From the NCBI RefSeq assembly GCF_003732265.1, contig NZ_MOBK01000006.1, positions 806,001 to 870,000 of the forward strand: 64,000 nucleotides of DNA, written 5' to 3'. Under the pieces are notes generated by a model. That model saw only the letters and a list, made by a program, of their open reading frames with translations, searched no databases and was not told where the DNA came from. The translations under genes and the position numbers were made by a program. This DNA comes from Pseudomonas brassicacearum (GTDB taxonomy: Bacteria; Pseudomonadota; Gammaproteobacteria; Pseudomonadales; Pseudomonadaceae). Below, piece by piece: positions 53,015-62,229 of this stretch (its first letter is position 1; every line of letters begins with the position of its first letter).

Positions 53015-54671
53015 CATCACCCTTGCCGGCGAGAGTCTGATTGCCCAGAAGCAAGGCGCCGGGGAGAAGCTCGAGGTTGCTCGTTTCGTCCTGGCACTTG
53101 TGCCCGGCCTTGATCCGAACGCCCCGGTTGATCGCGCTGCCGGCAAGCCGCCAGCGTCGCAGATCGTCTTCACCAAAGCCTACGACCGCAAAGGCTACGT
53201 CAGCCCCAATCAGGTGATCTACAGCCTGATGGTGGGTTCTGACGTCGGCGACTGGGACTTTAACTGGATCGGTCTGGAAGCGTCGGAAGGCGTGCTGCTT
53301 GCGGTCGCGACCGTGCCGGTGCAGCAAAAGCGCAAGAACATTCCGCCGCTACAGATCGGCAACAACGTCACGCGCAACTTCCTGGTGGAGTTCAACGGTG
53401 CCCAAGCGCTGACGGGCATCACTGTCGATGCCAGTACGTGGCAGCACGACTTCACGGTTCGCCTAAACGGCATCGATCTGCGCGAGCGCCTGAGCAACCG
53501 CGACGTGTTTGGTCGTGTCTGCTACCTGGCCGACAGCCTGCAGATGGAACGCAGTTTTGACCTGTACCAGGTGAAAGCGGGCATTGCCTACGTGGAAGGG
53601 ATCCGTGTCGAGCTGGCTGAGCCGGTCCAGGTGCAACTGCCGGCGCTGCCCGTCAAAGCCTGGCTCGACGTTGCGCTGGCCCGCGAGGGCAGCGACTCGG
53701 TCGCCGCATGGAAGGTGGTGTTCGGCGCCGCGAAGACGGACTACGTCGACAGCAACGGAACCGCCCATTACCTGGTGGAGCTGGCCCAGGTATCGGTGTC
53801 CGAAGACATCATGGATCTGCGCCAAAGCGAGCCGATCACCGGTGCCCTGGTCAAGCAATTCGCGTTGCGCAACGGCGACTACGAAAACCTGCGCGCCCGG
53901 GCCACGACCAAAGATGACGTCGACCTGGGCGAGCTGCCCAACGCGAAAAGCGATGACCCGGGCACGGACAGCAGCGAGATTCTGGCGACCACCAAGGCGC
54001 TCAACGCCCTGCGCAAGGTTATCGCTGATTCGGAGGTCGGGCGTATCGGCACCTTTGCAATGGCCACACCGCCGCCGGGATGGTTTCGGGCCAATGGCGC
54101 GGCGGTCTCCCGCACGGTGTACGCCGCGTTGTTCGCCAAGATCGGCACCCTTTACGGCGCCGGTGACGGCGTCAACACGTTCAACCTGCCGGACCCACGC
54201 GGCAAATTTATCCGCGTCCTGGATGACGGTCGCGGCATCGATGCCGGCCGGGTATTGGGGAGCTTGCAAGCGGACGAAACGCGCGCTCACAACCACACCG
54301 GCAGTTCGGCGGCTGCGGGTGGTCACAGCCACTCCAGCAGCTCAGGCGCCGCCGGTAGCCATAGCCACACTGCGTGGTCCGATGCCCAGGGTAACCATGC
54401 CCACTCCGTCAACAACTCCAGTGCAGCGGGCGGCACTCCCGGCAGCTGGACCTTCGCGGACTTCGGCGGCGGTGCCGATCAGCCGGCCAACGTCACCAAC
54501 GAAGCGGGTAACCACTCCCACAACATCGGCGTGGGTGCAGTCGGCGACCACGCGCACGTCATCACCGTCGGCGCTGTTGGTGATCACGCTCACGCCATCA
54601 CCGTGGGCTACTCGGGAGGCGCGGAGACACGTCCCCAAAACATCGCTTTCCTTGCCTGCATTAAGTATTGA
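53004..54671 (+). CDS. Tail fibre with collar domain and HxH motifs
   Basis: A 555-residue fibre. The N-terminal phage-tail-collar/DUF3751-like region (about 1-180) is followed by a collar domain PPPGWFRANGAAVSRTVYAALFAKIGTLYG. The distal part (about 430-535) has repeated GxHxH motifs (GGHSH, GSHSH, GNHAH, GNHSH, GDHAH twice) that could bind iron at trimer interfaces. It recognises the host surface. Confidence 0.87.
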   Translation: MGASITLAGESLIAQKQGAGEKLEVARFVLALVPGLDPNAPVDRAAGKPPASQIVFTKAYDRKGYVSPNQVIYSLMVGSDVGDWDFNWIGLEASEGVLLAVATVPVQQKRKNIPPLQIGNNVTRNFLVEFNGAQALTGITVDASTWQHDFTVRLNGIDLRERLSNRDVFGRVCYLADSLQMERSFDLYQVKAGIAYVEGIRVELAEPVQVQLPALPVKAWLDVALAREGSDSVAAWKVVFGAAKTDYVDSNGTAHYLVELAQVSVSEDIMDLRQSEPITGALVKQFALRNGDYENLRARATTKDDVDLGELPNAKSDDPGTDSSEILATTKALNALRKVIADSEVGRIGTFAMATPPPGWFRANGAAVSRTVYAALFAKIGTLYGAGDGVNTFNLPDPRGKFIRVLDDGRGIDAGRVLGSLQADETRAHNHTGSSAAAGGHSHSSSSGAAGSHSHTAWSDAQGNHAHSVNNSSAAGGTPGSWTFADFGGGADQPANVTNEAGNHSHNIGVGAVGDHAHVITVGAVGDHAHAITVGYSGGAETRPQNIAFLACIKY

Positions 54672-54679
54672 GACCCGCC

Positions 54680-55390
54680 ATGGATACCAAAACCGTCTAT
54701 CAAACCGATCACTTGGGCATCTTCACCGGCAAGACCGTGGCCGATCGCTCGCCGCTGGAACCGGATGTTTGGTTGATTCCCGGCGGGTGTGTCGAAGTGG
54801 CGCCGCCGGCGGTACCGGAAAGAAAGGCGGCGTTTTGGGATGGTCGACGTTGGCAGTTGGTTGACTCTTACCAGGGGCTGACGGCCTACAACATCCAAAC
54901 CCGTGAGCCCCTGGTCATTGAGCGGGCGGGTTCGCTGCCGACCGGCTACACGCTGGAAGTGCCAGGCCCGGGCCAGATCTGGGGCAATGGCCATTGGGTT
55001 GACGATATCCCGGCCGTGATTGAGTTGCGCTACGTCGCCCAACTGGCGGCGATCAACACGGCGTGTCTGCAGGAGATCACCGGCGGGTTCTGGTCGTCGG
55101 TGCTGGGCGATCGCTTTTTCTACGAAACCCAGCTTCAGGATCAGTTGAACTTGACCAGCATGATTTTGCGCGGGTTGGGTGGCCTCTACCCCTGCCAGGA
55201 TCAAGCCGGGGTGAAAGCCTTCCTGGAACACACCAGCGACCAGCTGCGCCAGATCGGTGACGAGTTCACCGACTTCAAACTGCAGCGTCTGCTCAAAGCC
55301 AACGACCTCAAGCAAGCCTTGGCAGCGGCGCGATCGACGTCGGACCTGGACGCGCTCAACGCCGTGGTGTGGGAGTCCACGCCGGTATGA
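54680..55390 (+). CDS. Putative tail-fibre assembly/attachment protein
   Basis: 236 residues from MDTKTVYQTDHLG. A PDVWLIPGGCVEVAPPAVPE opening and helical C-terminus (DQLRQIGDEFTDFKLQRLLKAN) resemble proteins beside fibre genes that help fold or attach fibres. It overlaps the next gene by 4 bp. The assignment is positional. Confidence 0.65.
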   Translation: MDTKTVYQTDHLGIFTGKTVADRSPLEPDVWLIPGGCVEVAPPAVPERKAAFWDGRRWQLVDSYQGLTAYNIQTREPLVIERAGSLPTGYTLEVPGPGQIWGNGHWVDDIPAVIELRYVAQLAAINTACLQEITGGFWSSVLGDRFFYETQLQDQLNLTSMILRGLGGLYPCQDQAGVKAFLEHTSDQLRQIGDEFTDFKLQRLLKANDLKQALAAARSTSDLDALNAVVWESTPV

Positions 55391-56307
55391 ATTGGGCTCC
55401 CATCACCATGCGCTGGCCGGAACAGTCCACCCAGTGGCTCGCCGACCTCGAGGCGGCCAAGGATCTGGCGAACAGTGAACTGATCAGCACCGGGCAACGC
55501 CTGGCAAGTCTGGCCGACTTGGCCACCACCTCACCGGGGCCGGTCGGCGCCGCTGCAGAAGCGGCCGTGGCCGCTGGCCGCGCCGGGCTCACTGATGCCT
55601 TGGGCGAAGTCCCGGCCTGCCTGGTGGTGACGCCGTTCCAAAGTGGTGTCGGACAGGGGCGCGGGAACCAGCGTTATCTGTCCGCGCCGAACTTGCTGCA
55701 GCAGCTGGGCGAGAAGCTGGAAGACACCGGCGACGACGGGCGTCCGGCCGGGGCGCAATACGCCTTGGCGGTGATGTTCCTGGGCACGCGCTACGACAAA
55801 TTCGCGGCGACCTTGTCCCGATTCAACGCGGTGCTGCCCATGCCCGACCTGCAGCGCGCTGAACGTCGAGCGAAAAACCTGTTCGCGCTGGACGCTGAAA
55901 AGTGGGAACTGCCCACCGCCGGCACGCTGCCGCGCTGGGGGGCGCTGCCCCTGGAGCGTTGCACCGTGACCAAGGCCGCCACGCAAACCTTGAACAGTCA
56001 GCTGTCGGCACTGGAAAGCTACGCGGACAGTTCGCCCATGGCGGACTTGGGGCGTTTGGCAACTCGCAAAGCCAGCCAGGCCCAGGCACAGGCCCAACAA
56101 TTGGCCGACCTCAAGTCGCAGTTCGCCGGCGGCGCGGCCGACGACACCATGCGCGCCCGCCTGATCGGCCCGGGGAATGTCGCCGAGTTGCGGCACCAGC
56201 TGCTGCAGGGCGATGCACCTGGTCACGAGTGGGGATTGTCGGCGGGCGTGCTGCTGGTCGGCTCCCTGAAAGGGTTGGGCTTTGTTCGGGAACTGGTGGG
56301 CCTATGA
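55387..56307 (+). CDS. Phage tail-region helical protein, unknown function
   Basis: A 306-residue Ala-rich helical protein, with a probable coiled coil (ATRKASQAQAQAQQLADLKSQ) and a hydrophobic C-terminal end (AGVLLVGSLKGLGFV). It overlaps both neighbours by 4 bp, so it belongs to the tail operon. Possibly structural or a chaperone; no domain recognised. Confidence 0.7.
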   Translation: MNWAPITMRWPEQSTQWLADLEAAKDLANSELISTGQRLASLADLATTSPGPVGAAAEAAVAAGRAGLTDALGEVPACLVVTPFQSGVGQGRGNQRYLSAPNLLQQLGEKLEDTGDDGRPAGAQYALAVMFLGTRYDKFAATLSRFNAVLPMPDLQRAERRAKNLFALDAEKWELPTAGTLPRWGALPLERCTVTKAATQTLNSQLSALESYADSSPMADLGRLATRKASQAQAQAQQLADLKSQFAGGAADDTMRARLIGPGNVAELRHQLLQGDAPGHEWGLSAGVLLVGSLKGLGFVRELVGL

Positions 56308-56846
56308 CTTTATTGCTCGATGGCGAACAGGTACGCGGCAAGAACCTCAAGGTCACCGCCAACCTGCGAATCGAAAGTGACGATCTGTCCGGCCAGACCA
56401 GCAACACCGACTCGGCCCACAAGGGGTTCAAGCCCAAGACACTGGCGGTCACGTTGCTGATCCCCTTTGTCGATGAGTCGCAGCTGCGCAACTTGATGCG
56501 TCTGGCCGAAGCGACCGACACCGGTGGCCAGCTCAAAACCTACCGGCTGGTCAACGACACTGCGTCCGCGTTCGGCGTGCGCCAGGTGCAGTTCTCCGAG
56601 GGCGTCAGCGCCCGAGAAGACGACTCGCTTCGCGCCTGGCTCGTTCAATTCACGCTGTCGGAAAAGCTCTCCAACCCCGAGCGGGTCGAGACGCGTCGAT
56701 CGGCCAAGGATGTCACGCAGCAGGGCGCCCCGGGGCAGTCGGTGACGGCACCAGGTGCAGGTGAACCTGGCGCACCAGGACAGGAACTGAGCGGCTTCGA
56801 AGCCACCCTGAAAAAGTTGGATAACTACCTGGGCGGTGGGGCGTGA
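56304..56846 (+). CDS. Phage baseplate-complex protein
   Basis: 180 residues from MTLLLDGEQVRGKNLKV, overlapping the previous stop (ATGA). Compact, with a beta-rich start and a Gly/Pro-rich linker near 140 (GAPGQSVTAPGAGEPGAPG). By its place before the hub it is likely a baseplate or tube-initiator component (inference). Confidence 0.72.
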   Translation: MTLLLDGEQVRGKNLKVTANLRIESDDLSGQTSNTDSAHKGFKPKTLAVTLLIPFVDESQLRNLMRLAEATDTGGQLKTYRLVNDTASAFGVRQVQFSEGVSAREDDSLRAWLVQFTLSEKLSNPERVETRRSAKDVTQQGAPGQSVTAPGAGEPGAPGQELSGFEATLKKLDNYLGGGA

Positions 56847-57553
56847 GCATGAAGCTGCACAAGGTGCTGACCGTCGGTGGTGTGGTCTATCCCCTGATCG
56901 CCGATGACGTTCGCCTTGAACTGCGCACCCCCGGCCGCGCCACGCTAACCATTCAAGCGGCGGCGCCGGTAAAGGGGCTGGTGACGCTCGATATCGGCTA
57001 CAACGACAGCCCGCTGCAGCGCCACTTCATTGGCTACGTCGAGCGTTGCACGCCGTCCAACGCGATCGAGCAAGTGCTGTTCTGTCGCGAACTGGCGGCG
57101 ATCCTGGCCAACCCGTTGCCGCTCAACCTGCGCCATGCGGATCTGACGACGGTGCTGGGCGAGATCAACCAGAAAACCGGGTTGAGCTTTCGAGTGCCGG
57201 ACAAGGCATACGCCAAAGTCAAAGCCCCGTTTTTCTACAACCTGGCCGCCGGCTATCAGGCCATGGACAGCCTGTCCCGGGTGTTCGGGATTCCCGACTT
57301 TATCTGGCAGCAGCAAGGCGACGGCGAAGTGTTTGTGGGCAGTTGGGCTGATGGCTTTTTCGGTTCCCGATCGCCGCTGCAGCTGCCCGTCGAGCTGTTC
57401 AACGGCTACCAAAACAATCAGAGCGCGATGATTGCGGCCCTTCCCGGGTTGCGACCAGGTGCATCCATCAACCAAGGGGAGCGGATCACCAAAGTGACGC
57501 TCACCGGCAACCAAATGGCGATCCGATGGAAGACGCAATCCGCCGCAGCGTAG
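56843..57553 (+). CDS. Baseplate hub protein (gpD/gp27-like)
   Basis: 236 residues with a GTG start in the GTGA overlap; an ATG two codons later is possible. The phrase GRATLTIQAAAPVKGLVTLDIGY and the helical centre with YQAMDSLSRVFG resemble phage late-control D/baseplate hub proteins. It would join tube to spike. Confidence 0.75.
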   Translation: MSMKLHKVLTVGGVVYPLIADDVRLELRTPGRATLTIQAAAPVKGLVTLDIGYNDSPLQRHFIGYVERCTPSNAIEQVLFCRELAAILANPLPLNLRHADLTTVLGEINQKTGLSFRVPDKAYAKVKAPFFYNLAAGYQAMDSLSRVFGIPDFIWQQQGDGEVFVGSWADGFFGSRSPLQLPVELFNGYQNNQSAMIAALPGLRPGASINQGERITKVTLTGNQMAIRWKTQSAAA

Positions 57554-58476
57554 AGCGGCAATTTCCCGAACTCACCGGCGGTTATCACTTGCCGCGCTTC
57601 GCCCGTGTGGTGGGTGTGGCTGATGCCCCGGCCGGCGCCGGGATCTGCGACGACTTCCGTCCGCGCTTTGCGGTGGACCTCGAACTGTTGGGTGAGGACG
57701 ACGAGCCGGATCCGGACTTGCCGGTGCTCGCCGGCGTGCCGCTGCCCATGCCTATGGGTGGCGACGAGATGGGCTTTTTCGCGTTCCCTGAAGAAGGCAC
57801 ACGGGTTGTCGTGTCCTTCGCCTACGGCTTGCCGAGCAAGCCGTTTATCCAGGCGATCCTGCCGCACGGCCTGAGCCTGCCCAAGGTGCCGAAAGGTGAC
57901 CAGGTGTGGCAGCACAGCGAGGCCGCCCAGCAACGCGCCGACGCGGACGGCAACTGGCTGCGCCAGACCGATGGCCGGATTCGGGACAAGTCGATCGAGC
58001 GCGAGGTTGAGAGCCTGACCAACGTCGAGCGCCACCAGAGCAGCACGGTGGCGGTGGACGACCATTCGACCGAGTCGGTCGGGGGCATCAAGACGATCGA
58101 AGCGATCGGCGCGCTCAAGTTGCTGTCCGGCGGATCCGCCAGCCTGGCCGCACTGGATGACTTGCACTTGGCCAGCGGGCGCGACCTCAACCAGGTGGTG
58201 GGCCAGACCCTCAACCTGACGGTGGGAGGGGAGCTGCTCGAGCGCATCGAAGGCGCCCGTCGCAGCATCGCGGCCAAGACCTGGTTGGGATCGGAGTCGG
58301 TGAACGTGCTGCAGGTGTTGTGCGATCTGATTGACCTGGTCACGCAGACGAACACCGAACTGGCGGCCCACGTCCACGGACCGAGCCCAGCGCCCGCCAA
58401 CGCCGCGAACTTCACCACCAACGCCGGTACCGGCCTACAGCTTACTGGGCAGCTCAAGCCCATCACCGGAGCCTAA
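57526..58476 (+). CDS. Phage baseplate spike-like protein (gpV type)
   Basis: 316 residues, overlapping the hub gene by 28 bp. N-terminal OB-like domain (GDEMGFFAFPEEGTRVVVSF, about 85-104), then a repetitive mid-part with Thr/Ser/Gly repeats of beta-helix type (HSTESVGGIKTIEAIGALKLLSGG) as in membrane-piercing spikes. The C-terminal segment has a single HVHG motif. Confidence 0.78.
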   Translation: MEDAIRRSVERQFPELTGGYHLPRFARVVGVADAPAGAGICDDFRPRFAVDLELLGEDDEPDPDLPVLAGVPLPMPMGGDEMGFFAFPEEGTRVVVSFAYGLPSKPFIQAILPHGLSLPKVPKGDQVWQHSEAAQQRADADGNWLRQTDGRIRDKSIEREVESLTNVERHQSSTVAVDDHSTESVGGIKTIEAIGALKLLSGGSASLAALDDLHLASGRDLNQVVGQTLNLTVGGELLERIEGARRSIAAKTWLGSESVNVLQVLCDLIDLVTQTNTELAAHVHGPSPAPANAANFTTNAGTGLQLTGQLKPITGA

Positions 58477-58477
58477 T

Positions 58478-60382
58478 TTGGAACTCAAGAGTTTCTTTGC
58501 ACAGGATGACCTGGGCAATGCTTTGCCCGCTGCCACTTGCTACTTGTACGAGCGCGGTACCGAGAACATCGTGTTCGGTTTGCGTAAGAGTAACGGCTTG
58601 GGGTTGCTCAACCCGTTCCTGGCCGACGCAAACGGACTGGCGCAGTTTGCCGCGCCGAACGGGCTGTACGACCTGCGCATCACCAAAGGGAAACGGGATT
58701 ACCGTTTGCCTGTCCAGTTCCTGGACGTCACCGAGTCCCTGGCCGAAGCCAACGGCGCGGCGTCACGCGCAGAATCGGCGAGGGACGCCGCCCAGTTGGC
58801 CGCCGGTGTGAAAGTCAGCACGGCGGAAGGCTTGCGCACCACGACCGATGGCATGTTCTTCACGGTGGTTTCGCCTGAGAACGCCCAGTCGCTGATTCTG
58901 TTTAAAAATGAAGCGGGGGTGGCGGTTGAGCAAACGCGCTACCCGAGCTCGACCGCCGTCGAAACGATCAACAGCTTCGTTCAGAGCAAATTCAAAGTTC
59001 AGAGCGTCAATGACACGTTGGTGGCTGTGCGTGATGCCGCTGGCCATGAAACGTGGATGGGTATCAATAACCGGGATGGCGGGCCGAGCAATTGGGCGCT
59101 GAAAATGTTGTACAAGTACCTGGGCGTCAAGCCGGCGTATGTCCCGGGCCTGCTGTACGCGTTTCCCGATGCCCTGGGGCGCCTGACTGATTTGTCGATC
59201 CGCGACACCGACGGTCAGGTGCCGGACTGGGTGATCTTTCGTTGGGCCAAACGGTTGAAACCGCTGATTGGCAGTGACGACAGCCATCCGAAAACCGCTT
59301 ACAACAACATGTCCAACGTGCCCAAACTTCGAATGAAACAGGGCCAGATTCGCGCGGGTGTGCCTGGGGTAAAGCTGTACCTGAAAATCATTGGCGACTC
59401 CTATTCCGCCAGCCACAACTTCTACCTGAACGACCTCACCCGGTTTTTAGCCAAAGACTTTGGCTTTGGCGGTTCGGGTTACATCGGCTTCAACCACGGC
59501 TCGTCCCTGGGCACGAAGAACTTCCTATACACCAACGGCAGCCTGACCTATTTCGGCGGCAGCTGGACGCTGTCGCCATTGGGCGCGGCCAGTCCCGATA
59601 ACAGGACGATCAAGGCGGGGGCTGTGGGTGATTACGTGAGTATCACCGCGGTCGACACCGCGGATATCTCGACCGCCGCGACGCTTGCCAAGCTGCTGTT
59701 CTTGGGCGATGGCACGAACTCCACCCTGCGTTATCGCTGGGGGGATGCCCTGGAGTGGAACACGCTGTCACTGTCCGGAGTCGGTCCCCAGCAAGTGCCT
59801 TTCCCGGTCCTGCCGGCCGGCAGCAACTGGAAGTTCCGCATGGAAGTCGTCACCGGCACGCCGACGCTGTTTGGCATCTACACCGAAAACAGTGCGTCGG
59901 GCGTGGTCGTTTCCAAGTGCGCGGCCAGCGGTTCGGCGTCGGGTGATTGGTACAAAAACGATGCGGCCTGGTTAACGCAGCAGAAGACCGCCACGGGCTT
60001 CATTCCTGCAGACGCCGTACTGGTGATGCTGGGCGGGAATGACCAGGGCGCGTCGGTGACGCCGGCGACCTTTCTCGCCAACCTGCAGGGCGTGGTCGCG
60101 ACGCACCTGGAAGTCCATCCCGGGGCATCGTTCATCGTGGCTATGCGGTGGGACACCACGAGAGCCAGTCAGTACCCCATGACTGCCTACACCAAGCTCG
60201 CCGCCGCCTGGTGCTGGACGCAGGGCATTGCCTTTATGGATATGCAATACGCCGCGATGGGCGACCCTGCGAAGTACGCCAGCACCGGCCAAACCCCGCT
60301 GATCAGTGATGACAAAATCCATCCGGATCCGGCGAAGGGTGCCCCAGTGATCTCTGAATTTTTCTACACCGCGCTGCGCTGA
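58478..60382 (+). CDS. Tail fibre with SGNH hydrolase domain
   Basis: 634 residues from a TTG at 58478. The stop of the spike gene ends 1 bp earlier, and the protein begins LELKSFFAQDDLGNALPAAT. The N-terminal part (1-90) is a short virion-anchor domain. The C-terminal half (about 290-634) is a full SGNH/GDSL hydrolase: block I IIGDSYS with S308, block III GGND with G520 and N521, and block V DDKIHPD with D612 and H615. It probably removes acetyl groups from a surface polysaccharide during adsorption (inference). Confidence 0.85.
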   Translation: MELKSFFAQDDLGNALPAATCYLYERGTENIVFGLRKSNGLGLLNPFLADANGLAQFAAPNGLYDLRITKGKRDYRLPVQFLDVTESLAEANGAASRAESARDAAQLAAGVKVSTAEGLRTTTDGMFFTVVSPENAQSLILFKNEAGVAVEQTRYPSSTAVETINSFVQSKFKVQSVNDTLVAVRDAAGHETWMGINNRDGGPSNWALKMLYKYLGVKPAYVPGLLYAFPDALGRLTDLSIRDTDGQVPDWVIFRWAKRLKPLIGSDDSHPKTAYNNMSNVPKLRMKQGQIRAGVPGVKLYLKIIGDSYSASHNFYLNDLTRFLAKDFGFGGSGYIGFNHGSSLGTKNFLYTNGSLTYFGGSWTLSPLGAASPDNRTIKAGAVGDYVSITAVDTADISTAATLAKLLFLGDGTNSTLRYRWGDALEWNTLSLSGVGPQQVPFPVLPAGSNWKFRMEVVTGTPTLFGIYTENSASGVVVSKCAASGSASGDWYKNDAAWLTQQKTATGFIPADAVLVMLGGNDQGASVTPATFLANLQGVVATHLEVHPGASFIVAMRWDTTRASQYPMTAYTKLAAAWCWTQGIAFMDMQYAAMGDPAKYASTGQTPLISDDKIHPDPAKGAPVISEFFYTALR

Positions 60383-60400
60383 ACGCAGTAAGGAGCCTCA

Positions 60401-61126
60401 ATGTTTTCTCTCGTGATTAGCGCACCTGGTGTGTTGTCCAACCCGCTGCCCGATACGCCGACCATCCCTGATGTGCAGTCGAACATCATTTACGAGCTTG
60501 ATGCGGCAAGCCTGGCCGCACTGGCCGACGGTGCCGCCGTAGACACCTGGCTGGCAAACGGGCCGGCGCCGATCGTCAACCGCACCTTCAACTTTCAGTA
60601 CGCGGGCTGGGGGAAACCGAAGTTTTCGCTGACCGGTGGGCCAGGGGGTAACCCAGCCGTTGTGTTTGATGGGACACAGCAGATCGGCAACGGGCCGGGT
60701 ACGGTCGCTGTCGCGCAGTCGATGACTTACGCGATGGTCGTGAAGGCTTCTGTCTTTGCGGCGAATCAGGCGCGTCTGATGGCGTCGGGTGCGCAGATCC
60801 TCGCACCAGGTGCGAATGGCTTCTACGAAAGTATCTCGGCGGCCAGTCGACTGGAAAGTGGCAATAAATCGGCCGAGTGGACGGTCATCCTCGCCGTGTT
60901 CGACGGCCCCACGTCCAAAATCAAAGTCGGGACCAGCCCCATCGTCGAAGGCGCGACCGGTGTGTCTCTCAGCGGGCGGAATATTTTGGGTGGACAAGGA
61001 TCGGCGCTGGCCACAGCAGGGCTGGTGGGCGGCTATGCCTTCATCAGAGCTTACGAACGGGCATTGAATAATTCGGACATCGAGGCGGCTTCTATTGAGC
61101 TGCATCGAGCCTACGCAATTCCGTAA
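60401..61126 (+). CDS. LamG-like jelly-roll protein
   Basis: 241 residues with no signal peptide. Beta-rich, with GNPAVVFDGTQQIGNGPGT and the closing GGYAFIRAYERALNNSDIEA, the shape of the concanavalin/LamG fold found in phage adhesins. AAGGAGCC precedes the ATG. It is the last gene of the late operon and might recognise a sugar or coat the fibre. Confidence 0.7.
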   Translation: MFSLVISAPGVLSNPLPDTPTIPDVQSNIIYELDAASLAALADGAAVDTWLANGPAPIVNRTFNFQYAGWGKPKFSLTGGPGGNPAVVFDGTQQIGNGPGTVAVAQSMTYAMVVKASVFAANQARLMASGAQILAPGANGFYESISAASRLESGNKSAEWTVILAVFDGPTSKIKVGTSPIVEGATGVSLSGRNILGGQGSALATAGLVGGYAFIRAYERALNNSDIEAASIELHRAYAIP

Positions 61127-61500
61127 GGAAGCAGCGATCTCGCTCTCGTCTTATCGATCGGCGATTAAAGTGGACATTCGGGGTGGTCGCCGTCTGAATC
61201 TGGCTGGACTGGTAGTTGCTTCAAGGGAGGGGGCTGCAAGTCGCGCTTACTTATAAGCTCGCACTAGCTCATCAATCTAATCATCAGCGATGGTCCGATA
61301 TGGGCCGATTGCAGTATGCCAGGCTGCCTCTGCTCGTAGTTTCATCCATTGCCGTAACCTACTCCCCTGAAACCTTCAGCGACCACTTTGGTTATCTAAG
61401 TGTCGTGCAGTTCGAGCCTTTGTAGTACGCAACCGATAGCCATAACTACATCCGTGGTTATGGCTCGGTGAACTTCTGTCTAGATGAGCTCAGGGCGTTA
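61127..61500. other. Intergenic gap between late operon and cargo cassette
   Basis: 374 bp with no credible gene; a 69-codon ORF (61216-61425) lacks a ribosome-binding site and coding character. It contains the hairpin at 61438-61465. Base composition shifts toward AT on the right. Confidence 0.5.
61438..61465. terminator. Hairpin between convergent late and cargo genes
   Basis: AGCCATAACTAC / GTGGTTATGGCT with a 4-nt loop, one mismatch. It is placed between two convergent transcription units. No T-tract on either strand, so termination is only suspected. Confidence 0.45.
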
Positions 61501-62229
61501 TTACACCGTCAAAGCCTCTTCATTATTTGTTTTTTTAACCCAGATGGCTTCCTCTAGGCTAGAGATGAACACATCCAGTGATCTGGAGGAGTCCCTGACA
61601 GTTGTATATATTTCGTCAAAATCCAGATGGGAAACCATGCTGTGAGTCTCAGCCTCTCTTTTCCTGTATAACCGACCAACTAGAGAGTAAATCTGCTTCA
61701 GCTTACCAGTTGGATGTGCCACTTCCGTCTCGATACTTGGGCTAGAGGGGTCAAACCCTATCTCCGCTCTTATCCTATCCAAACTCAGAGCCGGGTCTAC
61801 TTTCTCAAAGTGAGTATGCTCACTTAGAAACCAAGCCTCCACTTCAGCAATAGCCAAAAATATCCGTATGCTTTGATCCGGAAAATCTAATCCTTGCGCT
61901 AAGCCATTTTCAAATTTCTCTCTTTCCTCAAGTGATTTCGGATATAAATCTTGAAGCCCCATAATTACATTGAAATCCTTTGATGCCAGCATCTCTCGGC
62001 GCTCTAAAATTGAGCTTTTGACAGAGCCGTCACCACCGCAATTAACAATCATAACTAACACAGACGCAACTTCCTCGGGCGGCCCCTCACTCCGAAGTTT
62101 GCTTAGTGCTCCACCTCGATGGATCCATAGATCCACTCTCGCCACTCCGTAGCCAGCTATTTCCGTAACCAGACGGTGAACAAAGTGCAACTCCGTTTGA
62201 CCTTCGACAAATATGGCGATTTTTCTCAT
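61501..62229 (-). CDS. DUF4276/TOPRIM-like protein of a putative defence cassette
   Basis: 242 residues. The start KIAIFVEGQTELHFVHRL has the acidic E9 of a TOPRIM-like active site, as in DUF4276, AbiLii and OLD nucleases. D94 in GLQDLYPKS is a likely second metal ligand, and D67 in NCGGDG another possible one. No HTH, no signal peptide. It is AT-rich. Its start overlaps the ATPase stop by 4 bp, so the two are made together. A metal-dependent nuclease or other effector role is inferred, not shown. Confidence 0.8.
   Translation of the reverse strand: MRKIAIFVEGQTELHFVHRLVTEIAGYGVARVDLWIHRGGALSKLRSEGPPEEVASVLVMIVNCGGDGSVKSSILERREMLASKDFNVIMGLQDLYPKSLEEREKFENGLAQGLDFPDQSIRIFLAIAEVEAWFLSEHTHFEKVDPALSLDRIRAEIGFDPSSPSIETEVAHPTGKLKQIYSLVGRLYRKREAETHSMVSHLDFDEIYTTVRDSSRSLDVFISSLEEAIWVKKTNNEEALTV

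Noticed and set aside
61216..61425. A 69-codon frame in the gap after the LamG-like gene
   Set aside because: No ribosome-binding site, no recognised pattern, and located where termination signals are expected.
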